Positions 1 through 8,786 of a stretch of 37,059 nucleotides of DNA are shown piece by piece (position 1 is the stretch's first letter; every line of letters begins with the position of its first letter). The notes beneath the pieces are model-generated. The model made no database searches, had not been told where the DNA came from, and saw nothing but the letters and a program-made list of their open reading frames with translations. The stretch lies in the NCBI GenBank assembly GCA_005792355.1, contig SXSC01000062.1, positions 1-37,059 on the forward strand. The letters are read 5' to 3'. This DNA is from Opitutaceae bacterium. GTDB taxonomy: Bacteria; Verrucomicrobiota; Verrucomicrobiia; Opitutales; Opitutaceae. A program made the translations under genes and the position numbers.

Positions 1-2550
1 CAGCGGATTGAAGTTCCCCTCCCGGGCCCAGTTGGCGGCGGCGTTGTTGATGCTCGTGACGGTCCAGGTGGTCATGTTGCTGGAGCCGCCCGAGGCGCCC
101 CTCACCGTCGTCTCAAAGAAGTTTAGGCGCAGGCTGATCTTATCGTGGAGGGTCGAAAGGTTGATGCCGTACTCCTTGGTTTCGCCGACGGGCGAGGCGA
201 GCGATTCGCCAAACGGCGTGACGCGGCCGCCGACGGGTGTGAAGTTGGAGGACTTGTTGCCGAAGACGCGCAGATCGCTGCCGAGCGGCAGACGGATCAG
301 GCGCTGCGGCCAGCGGGCCACCAAGCCGAGCGCCTTGATCTCTTTGGCGACGTAGGGCGGCGGGGTTTTGCGGAAAATGTTGAGATCCCCGAAGCCGAGG
401 CGGGCGATGCCCGGGTCGTTGCGGTTGGCCGGATTGGCCACGTAGGTTGTGCTCTGGGTGACGTTGTAATCCTCGTCACGACGCCAGCTGGCGGTCGTGA
501 CCAGGTGGTCGAACAACCAGTAGCTCTGCAACACGGCCGCCTGCGACTTGATCAACTCGCGCTGGGCGGAACCGGCGTCGTTGATCTCGTCGAGGTAGGC
601 GTCGCCCAGCAGGATCCGGCCGGGATCGGTGGCGTCGGCCGCGCGCGAGAAGTAGCTGACGGGGAGCATCGGGCCAGCCTTGATCACCGGGATGCGGATC
701 GACTCGAGCCGCAGCGGATTGTTGTTCCCGATGATCGAGGGCCCGAGGTACGCGAGGATGGACGCGCGCCGCTGGGTGACGGACATGTCGCCCGTCGAGA
801 ACGTGTCGACCGCCGTGCCGGAAACCACGCCGCGGATGCGGCCCCGGATCGTGTCCACCTGGTTCTGTTCGTAGAGACCGGTGAGCGTGTGCCGCCCGAG
901 CCACTTGGCCCACGAGGACTTCAATTCCTTGAAGTCGTACGTGAGAAATGAAGTGACGTGCCAGGCTTCGCGCCGCTCGAGGCGATCCTCGACGTTGGAC
1001 AAGCCGTAGATCGCGTAGGGTCGGCCCACATTGGGGTTGGGTTCGCCGTTGGGCAGCGTGACGTTGACGTCCACGTAGATGTGGTTGGCTTGATCGCGCG
1101 AGAAAAAGGAATTCTTGGTGTGGCGATCCGAGCGCTGCGAATCGTAGGCGGCCTCGATGCCCGCGTGATTGCGCCAGAAGGTCTGTTCGAGCGTCACATT
1201 GAACGCCTGGAGGCTGTTGTTCTGGCTGCCGGTCTCGTCGATCATGCGGTGGCGGAAATCGAAGGCGCGGTAGTCGGTGTAGCCCTGCATCTTGACCCCG
1301 GCCGGGGCGAAGCCCGGAAGCTGCCCGGGCTTCACATTCGCCGCGGTCCAGTAGCCGGGGGCCAGCTCCCAGATGTTCGCCGTGTGCAGAAAGCGGATGG
1401 AGTCGGTGATTCCGTTGCGGTTGAACACCGGATTGAAGGTGCCGGTTCTGACGGCGTTGGCGGCCGTAGTGGTGGTGCTGTTCGTCGTGTAGAGGAATCC
1501 CCGGGACGGGACGGTGTCGGTCGGCCGGTCGTAAGTCCAAATCGGACCCTGCGAGGTGTTCGTGCTGTAAAAGAAGCTCTCCGTGGCGGTGCCGTGATTC
1601 GTGGCCGAAGGATTCAACACCGGGTCATCGTAGAACTTCCAGTCGTACGCGGGGCGGCCGGCATCGAGCCATCCCTGAAAAGCGCTTTGGAAAGGCAGCA
1701 CGCCGAAGGGGCGATTGGCGTTGGTGCGGCCCGACTCGACGTTGGCGCGCAGTACGGTGGTCTTGGTGGGGCGAACGGTCAGCGCGGCGTATACGCGATC
1801 CTTGTTCTCGAACGCGGGCCGCTGGTTGAATTTCTCGCGGTCCCGGAGGGTGGCCACCCGGAGGGCGGCGATCTTGGGCACGAGGATCACATTGAAGTCG
1901 GTGTTGGCGCGCAGGCTGTCGTTGTTGCCGAAACGCGTAGTCACGTTGAAGCGGTTGCGGGTCAACTCGGCCTGCAGGAGCGCCGTGTCGACGATGCCCG
2001 CGCCGCTGCCGACGCCGAAGAGGGCGGCGTTGGGGCCGCGATTCACGGTCACGGTGCCGGTGTTGTAGGAGTCGAACGCGATGCTCGTGCCGAAGTATCC
2101 GCGGGTGAAGGACGGCGAGCCCAGCCCGCGCGAACGACTGCTGCCCTGCGGATCAATGCGGGCCCCCTGGCCGGTGGGGCGCGGCTCGCTGATGTCGTTG
2201 GTCGCGGCGCTGAAGTTGCCGCCCGCGCCGGCCGCCTCCATGCCGGTCGCGTAGATGAGGAGGTCCGACGAGCTGGTCGCACCAATGTCGTCCATGAAGT
2301 CCTTCGTGTAGATCGAGACCGACGCCGCGAGGTCCTTCACCGCGGTGTTGAGGCGGGTGCCGGCAAGCGTGGAAGTGGCCTGGTAGCCGGTGTCGCGCGT
2401 GCTCTCGACGACGAAGGGGGAGAGCACCTCGACGGCGGTCGCGGGGATCGTCGGGGTCGGCGGCGGCAAGGCCTGGGCGGGAAGCGGGGCGGGGAGGAGG
2501 GCGAGCGCGGCGGTCGCGCCGGCCAGCAGGGAGGCGGGGAATAGTTTCAT
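1..2550 (-). CDS. TonB-dependent outer-membrane receptor, 3' end outside window
   Basis: The minus frame is open from an ATG at 2550 to the window edge (850 codons, no stop seen), so the C-terminal part of the beta-barrel is missing. A signal peptide (MKLFPASLLAGATAALALLP, cleavage near AQA) is followed by a TonB-box-like EVLSPFVVES and the GYQATSTLAGTRLNT segment typical of verrucomicrobial receptors. A plug domain follows (VKDLAASVSIYTKDFMDDIG, then VTVNRGPNA), then long barrel sequence rich in aromatic and Asn/Thr strands. In this family the protein imports oligosaccharides or siderophores across the outer membrane using TonB energy. No SusD-like gene is adjacent. The polysaccharide-lyase gene lies 99 bp upstream on the same strand, so a lyase product is the likely cargo (inference). 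The family call is firm; the substrate is unknown. Confidence 0.93.
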   Translation of the reverse strand, partial: MKLFPASLLAGATAALALLPAPLPAQALPPPTPTIPATAVEVLSPFVVESTRDTGYQATSTLAGTRLNTAVKDLAASVSIYTKDFMDDIGATSSSDLLIYATGMEAAGAGGNFSAATNDISEPRPTGQGARIDPQGSSRSRGLGSPSFTRGYFGTSIAFDSYNTGTVTVNRGPNAALFGVGSGAGIVDTALLQAELTRNRFNVTTRFGNNDSLRANTDFNVILVPKIAALRVATLRDREKFNQRPAFENKDRVYAALTVRPTKTTVLRANVESGRTNANRPFGVLPFQSAFQGWLDAGRPAYDWKFYDDPVLNPSATNHGTATESFFYSTNTSQGPIWTYDRPTDTVPSRGFLYTTNSTTTTAANAVRTGTFNPVFNRNGITDSIRFLHTANIWELAPGYWTAANVKPGQLPGFAPAGVKMQGYTDYRAFDFRHRMIDETGSQNNSLQAFNVTLEQTFWRNHAGIEAAYDSQRSDRHTKNSFFSRDQANHIYVDVNVTLPNGEPNPNVGRPYAIYGLSNVEDRLERREAWHVTSFLTYDFKELKSSWAKWLGRHTLTGLYEQNQVDTIRGRIRGVVSGTAVDTFSTGDMSVTQRRASILAYLGPSIIGNNNPLRLESIRIPVIKAGPMLPVSYFSRAADATDPGRILLGDAYLDEINDAGSAQRELIKSQAAVLQSYWLFDHLVTTASWRRDEDYNVTQSTTYVANPANRNDPGIARLGFGDLNIFRKTPPPYVAKEIKALGLVARWPQRLIRLPLGSDLRVFGNKSSNFTPVGGRVTPFGESLASPVGETKEYGINLSTLHDKISLRLNFFETTVRGASGGSSNMTTWTVTSINNAAANWAREGNFNPL

Positions 2551-2599
2551 GGTTGGACGATCGGGGGATAGACGTGCGCCAAGCGGGGCAGGACGGGAG

Positions 2600-2630
2600 T
2601 TAATATTAATTAAATCAATTCCAGCAATTG
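2600..2630 (-). promoter_or_regulatory. AT-rich leader of the receptor gene, possible promoter
   Basis: Between the lyase stop (2650) and the receptor ATG (2550) lies an AT-rich patch in otherwise GC-rich DNA. It contains a perfect palindrome TTAATATTAA (2601-2610) overlapping TTAATTAA (2607-2614). On the minus strand TTGCTG and TATTAA lie 15 bp apart, which is short for a sigma-70 promoter. The patch may give the receptor its own promoter in addition to read-through from the lyase gene. Confidence 0.25.
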
Positions 2631-2649
2631 AAAACTGGCGCGGCGGCGC

Positions 2650-5103
2650 TCAGTCGAGGCGCAGGCGTTCGGGCGGGCCGGCGGGCGGCAGGAACTCCAG
2701 TTCGAGCAGCGGCCGCGGGCCGGCGCGGGACGCATCGAGCGCGAGGTCGACGCGGAAGCGGCCATTGCCGGTCTGCCCGGTGAGCCGGATGGTGCCGTCG
2801 GAGCGGCGCTCAATCGTGCAGTCCGGGTACTGCCCGGCGTCGGCGACGCGCATGACGGCGGCGAGCCGCGTGGCGGGCGCGGAGCGACGGGCGGTGGCGG
2901 TGAGGTGCCATTGCGGGGCGGGCTCGGGCGCGGTGACCATCGGGTAGTCGGTCTTGGGCGGAAGGGGCCAGGCGTCGGTCTGCGCGAGATCGAAGCCACC
3001 GCCGCCGAGCAGTTCGACGTGCAGGCGTTCGCCGTCGCGCCGGGAGGTGAAGGCCTGGCCGGAGGCGTCGAAGGCGAGCTTCTCTTTCGCGTGCAGCAGC
3101 CACTTGATTTCGACGGCGGTGGTGGCCTGGAGGTCGTCGAGCACGAGGATGAGCGAAGGCCGGAGGAGCACGAGGTGGCGGGTATAGCGGGTGAGGGGCG
3201 GGCCGTAGGCGGCGGCCGCCTCGCCGGCGACGTGGGCGACGTGAGGCAGGCTGGTGAACGCAGTGAGCCGGCCGGCGGCGCGGCTGTCCTGGTTGGCCTG
3301 GCCACGGCCGTTGATCAGGAGACAATTGTGGGCGACGGTCTGCTGGGTATAGCGGGTGTGGAAGGGCGAGCCGTGCTGCGGGTAGCGTTCGCCGCCCGGG
3401 ATGGCGAGGGCCCGGCCGCCCTTCATGATGGCAAAGCTGTTTTGCTCCGCGTGGCCGTGGCTGACCGAGCCGAACGGGGACGACTTGAACAGCACGAGCA
3501 GGTCTTGGCGGGCGTCCTGGAGGTCGGTGTGAAAGGCGGCCCAGCCTATCCCGTGGAAGGCGCGGTCGAGGGGCAGCCCGACGGGCGGGGTGGGCGCGAC
3601 GTCGTCGGGCAAGATGATGCGCAGGATCGGGCCGGAGCGGCCGTGGGTGGCGCCGGCCATCGGCGGCTGGTTGATCCACCCGCGGATGACGGGGTCGCGG
3701 TAGCGCAAGGCGTGATACTGGAGGATGGCGCGCGTCTCGCCGGCGCGATCCGCCGCGGGCAGGTGCTCGCTGTCACCAAACGGCGTGACCTCGCCGAGAG
3801 GCGACATGCAGTAGAACGGGAACTGGCGCATCGCGCGGAAATAGGGCTTCTGCCAGAGATTGTAGCCGGTCGCGGCCTCGAGCGAGTGCAGCGGCGTGAT
3901 GAAGCGCTCGTTGTACGAGAGGTAGTAGTTGATCCCTTCGGCCCAGCCGCCGTCGCTGTCGGACCAGTGGGGGAAAACGGTGAGCAGCGTGCGCAGCGAG
4001 TAATCGAGCCACGCGCGGGCCACTGGCTCCTCGGCGAGGGCCAGGGCGAACTCGACGAGAAAGCCCGGCAGTCGGCCGTCGTGGCTGTAAGCCGATGTAT
4101 TCAGGAAGTCGCGACGCTGCAGGCGCTCGAGCATGCGGTTGCCGTGGTCGAGCAGCAGGGCCCGCGCGGTGCGGCGCTCCTCCTCGTCGAGCAGGTCGTG
4201 CAGCCAGTCGTAGGCCTGGGCGGCAGTGTGGGCGATGCGCAGGCCGATCTCGTCAAAACTCTCGGCGAGCGAGGCGACGCCGTTGGTCTCCCAGCCGCGC
4301 AGGTTGAGGAGGTGGGCCTTGGCGCGCTCGCCGTAGGCGCGTTCGCCGGTGAGCAGGTAGGCGAGCGCGAGCGGCGTCATGCCGTCGAGATAGATGCGGG
4401 TGAACTCATGGTAGGCGGCGCGGTAGGCGGTGCGCCGCGCGGGGTATTCGGTCTTCGCGTCATATTTGTCGAAGTCGGGCTTCGGCATCAGGGGGAGGGA
4501 GAGCGCCGCCTGGGCGTGCCGGCGCAGCTCCTCGAAGGCCTCGCGCCGGGTGGTGGTGAGCGTGGCCCGCACGGCGGGCAGGGTGGACTTGGGGAAGAGG
4601 AGCCGGGGGTGGTCGCGCGGCACGCGGGCGAGCAGGGTCTCCGGCGCGACCCAGGGGAGCGCAAGCGGGGACGGTTGGATGGTGAAGGCCTGGGCGGGGC
4701 GCCGGGCGTGCACCGTGCCGGCGCGGTCCACGGCCTCGACGGTCCAGGTGTAGGCGCCGGGCGGGAGGACGCGGTCCGGCACGTCGACCGGGTCGCGAAG
4801 CCGGGCGGAAGTGTACACGGTGCGGCCGGAGCGGTCGGCGATCTGCAACCGGTAGAAGACCTCGTCGCGGGGGCCGGCCCGCCACCAGTTGAAGCCGGGC
4901 GGGGAGAGGTCGAGGGACTCGCCGGGCCCGGGCCGGTTGAAGCTGCCGTCGCGCGGCTGCGTATCCGGAAACGCGATGCGCCGGGCGGCCTCGGCCCCGC
5001 GGGCGGCGGACAGCGCCAGGAGGAGCAGGGCGAGAACGAGAACCACCGCTTTCGAGGTGGCACCGCGTTGGGTGGCGATCGAGGTCGGGAGCAGGGTAGT
5101 CAT
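2650..5103 (-). CDS. Secreted heparinase II/III-type polysaccharide lyase (DUF4962 plus Hepar_II_III layout)
   Basis: 817 residues. The ATG at 5103 is chosen because it puts the signal peptide (AVVLVLALLLLALSAARGAEA) close to the N-terminus; an in-frame ATG at 5142 would add 13 residues. Residues about 40-145 form a beta-sandwich segment (DGSFNRPGPGESLDLSPPGF, YTWTVEAVDRAG). Next comes an alpha/alpha-toroid with NTSAYSHDGRLPGF (about 330) and FPHWSDSDGGWAEGINYYLS (about 375). A C-terminal beta-sandwich contains SHGHAEQNSFAI (about 545), a hallmark of heparinase II/III-like enzymes, and AHNCLLING. This layout matches alginate/heparin-type lyases such as PL15 and PL21, which cleave uronic-acid polymers by beta-elimination; the exact PL family cannot be fixed by eye. 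It lies upstream of the receptor at 1-2550 and is probably co-expressed with it. Divergent from the TIR gene. Confidence 0.85.
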   Translation of the reverse strand: MTTLLPTSIATQRGATSKAVVLVLALLLLALSAARGAEAARRIAFPDTQPRDGSFNRPGPGESLDLSPPGFNWWRAGPRDEVFYRLQIADRSGRTVYTSARLRDPVDVPDRVLPPGAYTWTVEAVDRAGTVHARRPAQAFTIQPSPLALPWVAPETLLARVPRDHPRLLFPKSTLPAVRATLTTTRREAFEELRRHAQAALSLPLMPKPDFDKYDAKTEYPARRTAYRAAYHEFTRIYLDGMTPLALAYLLTGERAYGERAKAHLLNLRGWETNGVASLAESFDEIGLRIAHTAAQAYDWLHDLLDEEERRTARALLLDHGNRMLERLQRRDFLNTSAYSHDGRLPGFLVEFALALAEEPVARAWLDYSLRTLLTVFPHWSDSDGGWAEGINYYLSYNERFITPLHSLEAATGYNLWQKPYFRAMRQFPFYCMSPLGEVTPFGDSEHLPAADRAGETRAILQYHALRYRDPVIRGWINQPPMAGATHGRSGPILRIILPDDVAPTPPVGLPLDRAFHGIGWAAFHTDLQDARQDLLVLFKSSPFGSVSHGHAEQNSFAIMKGGRALAIPGGERYPQHGSPFHTRYTQQTVAHNCLLINGRGQANQDSRAAGRLTAFTSLPHVAHVAGEAAAAYGPPLTRYTRHLVLLRPSLILVLDDLQATTAVEIKWLLHAKEKLAFDASGQAFTSRRDGERLHVELLGGGGFDLAQTDAWPLPPKTDYPMVTAPEPAPQWHLTATARRSAPATRLAAVMRVADAGQYPDCTIERRSDGTIRLTGQTGNGRFRVDLALDASRAGPRPLLELEFLPPAGPPERLRLD

Positions 5104-5277
5104 CGGTTGGCGGGCAGGGGATGCCTGAGCGGACGATCCCATCGGTGAAACGAGGCGCGAAATGCGCAAGATTGAAAACGGCGCGCACCGGCGGAGTTTT
5201 CCCCTCGCCAGCAGGGGGCACGGCTTTCCACAGTGGCGGCGGTCCGCACCCGCGCGGGCCATCCCTTCCCACCACCG

Positions 5278-6357
5278 ATGCCCGATCCGGCGCGCCAAGC
5301 CGTCTTTCTTTCCTACGCCTCGCAGGATGCGACGGCGGCGGCGCGGATCTGCGCGGACCTGCGCGCGGTGGGTGTCGAAGTGTGGTTTGATCAGAACGAA
5401 CTCGTGGGCGGCGATGCCTGGGATGGAAAGATTCGGCGGCAGATCGCCGAGTGCGCCTTGTTTGTGCCGATCATTTCCGCCCACACCGAGGCACGGCTCG
5501 AGGGCTATTTCCGATTGGAGTGGAAACTCGCGGCGCAGCGCACCCACACGATGGCGGATGAAAAGACTTTTCTGCTGCCGGTCGTCATCGATGCGACGCG
5601 CGACACCGAGGCCAAGGTGCCCGCGGAATTCAAGGCCGTGCAGTGGACCCGGCTTCCGCCTTCGCCAAGCCTACGGCGGACAGGCCGCCCTGCGGGCTAC
5701 GCCGGGCAGGGTGGGGAGGAGCAGGAGGGGCCGGAACGTGACGAGGCGAGGGCGGCGTTTTGTGCGCGGGTGGTAAAACTGCTCGGCGGAGCTCCAGCCC
5801 TCCAACCCCTTCCAGGGCCCGTCCCGGCATCAGCTCCCACGGCGCCGGCGTCATCACCCGCGGCGCCGGTGTCTGTTCCGCGGCGATCGCCGGCGATATC
5901 GTGGATTCTGCTCGCGACGGTCGCCGCGGCAGTGGCGGTTGGGGTCTATTTCACGCGCCGCCCCGCACCGGCGGCGGCGGCTTCGCCGGCGACGACAGTT
6001 GAGCCCAAGGCCAGCCAGCCGGTGGCGGCGGTGATCCCGGAGAAATCCATCGCGGTGCTGCCGTTCGCCAACCTGAGCCCGGATGCCGAGAACGCGTTTT
6101 TCGCCGATGGCATGCACGATGATCTCATCACGGCGCTGGCCAAGATCCGGGACCTGAAGGTCATCTCGCGCACGTCGATGCTGCCCTACAAGACGGGCGA
6201 GCGCAACGTGCGGAAGATCGCCGCCGACCTGGGGGTCGCGACTATTTTGGAGGGCAGCGTGCAGCGGATGGGCAATCGCGTTACTGCCAGGAAACTCGAT
6301 TTTCAGGGGGATTGGATCCGGAAGTGGTATCAGGGGCGATTTAGCAGGGCGTCATGA
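5278..6357 (+). CDS. TIR-domain / membrane-anchor / TolB-like protein, C-terminally truncated
   Basis: 359 residues from the ATG at 5278, which starts just before the TIR domain; a GTG at 5233 is possible. Residues 8-125 are a TIR domain (AVFLSYASQDATAAARICAD, GVEVWFDQNELVGGDAWDGK, GYFRLEWKLA). A Pro/Ala-rich linker (130-200) precedes one transmembrane helix (ISWILLATVAAAVAVGVYF). A TolB/FlgO-like domain follows (KSIAVLPFANLSPDAENAFF, then VATILEGSVQRMGNRVTA). Related proteins normally continue into TPR repeats. Here the reading frame enters a dispersed repeat at 6281, switches to unrelated residues (RKLDFQGDWIRKWYQG) and stops at 6357. TIR domains act as NAD-cleaving or adaptor modules. The lost C-terminus makes function doubtful; it may be a degraded signalling or defence-like gene. 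Confidence 0.85.
   Translation: MPDPARQAVFLSYASQDATAAARICADLRAVGVEVWFDQNELVGGDAWDGKIRRQIAECALFVPIISAHTEARLEGYFRLEWKLAAQRTHTMADEKTFLLPVVIDATRDTEAKVPAEFKAVQWTRLPPSPSLRRTGRPAGYAGQGGEEQEGPERDEARAAFCARVVKLLGGAPALQPLPGPVPASAPTAPASSPAAPVSVPRRSPAISWILLATVAAAVAVGVYFTRRPAPAAAASPATTVEPKASQPVAAVIPEKSIAVLPFANLSPDAENAFFADGMHDDLITALAKIRDLKVISRTSMLPYKTGERNVRKIAADLGVATILEGSVQRMGNRVTARKLDFQGDWIRKWYQGRFSRAS
5656..5711. repeat. Two palindromic units inside the TIR gene linker
   Basis: A 24-bp unit at 5656-5679 has CCGCC/GGCGG ends around TTCGCCAAGCCTAC. A second 24-bp unit at 5688-5711 has CCCTGC/GCAGGG ends around GGGCTACGCCGG. They encode the low-complexity stretch PPSPSLRRTGRPAGYAGQGG between the end of the TIR domain (VQWTRLP) and FCARVVKLLGG. 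The insertion keeps the frame open, like palindromic elements that expand within coding sequence. Confidence 0.55.
6281..6349 (+). repeat. Dispersed repeat, copy A (truncates the TIR gene)
   Basis: Begins TTACTGCCAGGAAACTCGAT. The 32-bp core at 6290-6321 differs from the copy at 8796-8827 by two bases. Homology fades after about 6330, and the right-hand GGAGTCGGACCCC end seen in copies B and D is missing. It forms the last codons of the truncated TIR gene. Confidence 0.85.
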
Positions 6358-6378
6358 ATAATTATACATACGATGGAG

Positions 6379-6420
6379 GGACGACCTCCGCGTCGTCCGA
6401 ACGGAATGCTGTTCGTTCCG
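6379..6420. terminator. Hairpins between two convergent genes
   Basis: GGACGAC (6379-6385) pairs with GTCGTCC (6392-6398) around a 6-nt loop. A second, weaker dyad CGGAA/TTCCG spans 6402-6420. They lie between the stops of the TIR gene (6357) and the NHL gene (6449), where a bidirectional terminator would be expected. No U-tract is present. Confidence 0.35.
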
Positions 6421-6448
6421 CAAGTCTTGATTCCTCCCGCGTGCATTT

Positions 6449-8680
6449 TCAGTCGAGCTCGTAGATTTCCACGAGGGCGCGGCCCGTGGTGTCACCCACG
6501 CCCGAAACCGTGACCATGTAGGCGCCCGGCGTCAAAGGCATCACGATGGCAGCATCCCTCGATCCGGCGGGCAGCGCGAACGCGCCGGCGGACACAAACG
6601 CGGCCGCGAGCGTGGCGTCGCCGTCCCAGTTGTTGTTGTACGCGATCACGACGGACCTGCCGAGCGCAATAACCGAAAGCTGCGGATCGGCGAGCGTGCC
6701 GCTCACTCCAAACGGTGCGAGGCCCGGGCCGACGGCGCGGATGAGCAGACGCTTGGGTGAAACGCCGTCGATCACGAAATCCTGCACGAGCTGCTGCGCA
6801 CCGGTGCCGGCAAATCCGAGCGTGGAAACATTCGCAATCCGGCTCGGTGCGTCCGCGGCATCGCGATCATACACTTCGGCGAGCACGAGGCCGCTGCCGC
6901 CTGTGGCGGCACTCGTGACGCGCACCGTGAAGGCCGCCACCGGGAGCGTGCCGATGATGGCGGCGTCTTTCGAGCCGGCGGGCAGGGGAAACGCGCCCGC
7001 GCTGGCAAACACGGTCGCGAGCACCGGGCCGTCGCCCGCTCCGGCGGACAAGCCCCAGTCGTCATTCGAGCTGGTGGCGATGCTGGCACCCGCGGGGATG
7101 AGGTCGAGCCGGGGATCGGCGAGCGCGCCGGTTACGCCGAAGCTCCCGAGCGTCGGCCCGACCGCGCGCACCAGGACGGATTTGCTGCCGCGGCCGCGAA
7201 GGCCGAAGCCCATCGTCAGGTCGCCGCCGGCCGGCACGAGAGTGCGGGCGGAGAAATTGACGAGACGACTGGCCGGCGCGGAGGACTCGACCGGCACGCC
7301 TTTGCGAATCGTATGGTTGTAGGTATCGGCGACGAACACGTTGCCGCTGCCGTCCACGGCCACACCGGAAGGAACATAGAACCGTGCGGCACTGCCCGTG
7401 CCGCTCGCGTTGCCGGAGCTGCCGGCCACGCCCGCCACCGTCGTGACGACACCGGCCGCGGTGATCTTGCGAATTGTGTGGTTGCCCCTATCGGCGACGA
7501 ACACGTTGCCACTGCCGTCCACAGCCACACCGGAAGGATAGCTGAACCGCGCGGCGCTGCCGGTGCCGTCCACACTGCCATCGCTACCCGCCAAGCCCGC
7601 CACCGTCGTGACGACACCGGCCGCGGTGATCTTGCGAATCGTGTGGTTGTAGGAATCGGCGACGAACACGTTGCCGCTGCCGTCCACGGCCAGACCGGAA
7701 GGAATGCTGAACCGCGCGGCGCTGCCCGCGCCGTCCGCACTGCCAAGGCTACCCGCCAATCCAGCGAACGTCGTGACGACACCGGCCGCGGTGATCTTGC
7801 GAATCGTGTGGTTGAAAGAATCGGCGACGAACACGTTGCCGCTGCCGTCCACGGCCACACCGGAGGGATGGCTGAACCGCGCGGCGCTGCCGGTGCCGTC
7901 TACACTGCCGTGGCTGCGCGCCAAGCCCGCGAACGTCGTTACGACACCGGCTGCGGTGATCTTGCGAATCGTGCCGTTGCCCCAGTCGGCGACGAAAAGG
8001 ATGCCGCTGCCGTCGACCGCTATGCCCATGGGAAGTTGGAAGCTCGCGGCGCTGCCCACACCGTCCGCACTGCCGCGGCTGAGCGCACCGCCCGCCAGCG
8101 ACGTAACGGCGCCGCCCGGGGAGATCTTGCGAATCGTGCCGTTGTTAATATCCTCCATGATCACGTCGGCGACGAACACGTTGCCGCTGCCGTCTACCGC
8201 CACACCGAAGGGCCGACCGAAGCGCGCGTCGCTCCCTGTGCCGTCCGCACTGCCGTAGCCGCCCACCGTGCCTGCCAGCGTCGTGACGCCGCCGCCCGCC
8301 GTGATCTTGCGAATCGTTTGGTAGTCGGCGACGAACACGTTGCCGCTGCCGTCCACGGCGACGCTTCGGGGAGAATAAAACTCCGCGGCGCTGCCGGTGC
8401 CGTCCGCACTTCCGCGGCTGCCCGCGTCGCCGGCGAGCGTCGTGACGACGCCGAACGCGCCCGCGGTGATCTTGCGAATTGTGTGGTTGCCCGAATCGGC
8501 GACGAACACGTTGCCACTGCCGTCCACAGCCACACCGGAAGGATAGCTGAACCGCGCGGCGCCACCGATACCGTCGTCGCTGCCGAAGCCCGCTTCGCCG
8601 GCCAAGGTGGTGAACGTGTAGGTCTGGGCCGAGGCGGTGGCGAGGGCCGCGGCAATGAGGAGCAGCGAGCGAATCTTCAT
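6449..8680 (-). CDS. Secreted NHL-repeat beta-propeller protein with two C-terminal beta-domains
   Basis: 743 residues with a signal peptide (MKIRSLLLIAAALATASAQ). Residues about 22-460 hold eight NHL-type units of 53-60 residues, each built on VAVDGSGNVFVAD, then NHTIRKITAAG and ARFSYPSGV. The C-terminus carries two copies of a roughly 120-residue beta-rich module: SRLVNFSARTL...VLVRAVGPTLGSFGV...LADPRL, then SRIANVSTLGF...LLIRAVGPGLAPFGV...LADPQL. NHL propellers bind ligands or proteins; the C-terminal modules are common on exported verrucomicrobial proteins, but their role is unknown. No enzyme motif is visible. The gene stands alone, bracketed by direct repeats at 6281 and 8787, so it may have arrived as an inserted unit. 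Propeller call is firm; function is unknown. Confidence 0.9.
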   Translation of the reverse strand: MKIRSLLLIAAALATASAQTYTFTTLAGEAGFGSDDGIGGAARFSYPSGVAVDGSGNVFVADSGNHTIRKITAGAFGVVTTLAGDAGSRGSADGTGSAAEFYSPRSVAVDGSGNVFVADYQTIRKITAGGGVTTLAGTVGGYGSADGTGSDARFGRPFGVAVDGSGNVFVADVIMEDINNGTIRKISPGGAVTSLAGGALSRGSADGVGSAASFQLPMGIAVDGSGILFVADWGNGTIRKITAAGVVTTFAGLARSHGSVDGTGSAARFSHPSGVAVDGSGNVFVADSFNHTIRKITAAGVVTTFAGLAGSLGSADGAGSAARFSIPSGLAVDGSGNVFVADSYNHTIRKITAAGVVTTVAGLAGSDGSVDGTGSAARFSYPSGVAVDGSGNVFVADRGNHTIRKITAAGVVTTVAGVAGSSGNASGTGSAARFYVPSGVAVDGSGNVFVADTYNHTIRKGVPVESSAPASRLVNFSARTLVPAGGDLTMGFGLRGRGSKSVLVRAVGPTLGSFGVTGALADPRLDLIPAGASIATSSNDDWGLSAGAGDGPVLATVFASAGAFPLPAGSKDAAIIGTLPVAAFTVRVTSAATGGSGLVLAEVYDRDAADAPSRIANVSTLGFAGTGAQQLVQDFVIDGVSPKRLLIRAVGPGLAPFGVSGTLADPQLSVIALGRSVVIAYNNNWDGDATLAAAFVSAGAFALPAGSRDAAIVMPLTPGAYMVTVSGVGDTTGRALVEIYELD
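7300..8617 (-). repeat. Tandem ~165-bp repeats encoding NHL units
   Basis: Eight coding units. The four at the 3' end of the gene are 165 bp each and nearly identical over the VAVDGSGNVFVAD and HTIRKITAAG parts, while the four at the 5' end are more diverged and vary in length. The pattern suggests recent duplication or homogenisation toward the C-terminal side of the propeller. Confidence 0.85.
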
Positions 8681-8693
8681 GGCGGCGCGGGGT

Positions 8694-8705
8694 GGGAGCG
8701 CTCCC
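8694..8705. promoter_or_regulatory. 12-bp palindrome in the NHL gene leader
   Basis: GGGAGCGCTCCC is a perfect palindrome 14 bp upstream of the NHL start codon, and CGGGAGCGC recurs at 8722-8730. It could be an operator or a leader hairpin; nothing further supports either. Confidence 0.25.
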
Positions 8706-8786
8706 GTTCCTAGCCGATCGGGAGCGCGATGTCGTGGGTAATATCAAAAATGTAGCCGGAAGATTTCCTGGCCCGTGCGAGCGGAA

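Noticed and set aside
2905..5148. A 747-codon plus-strand frame across the lyase gene
   Set aside because: Gly/Ala/Val/Arg-rich translation without motifs; antisense to a well-supported lyase.
7300..8617. Possible CRISPR-like array from regularly spaced repeats
   Set aside because: The 165-bp units are coding NHL repeats in a continuous reading frame, not short repeats with unique spacers.
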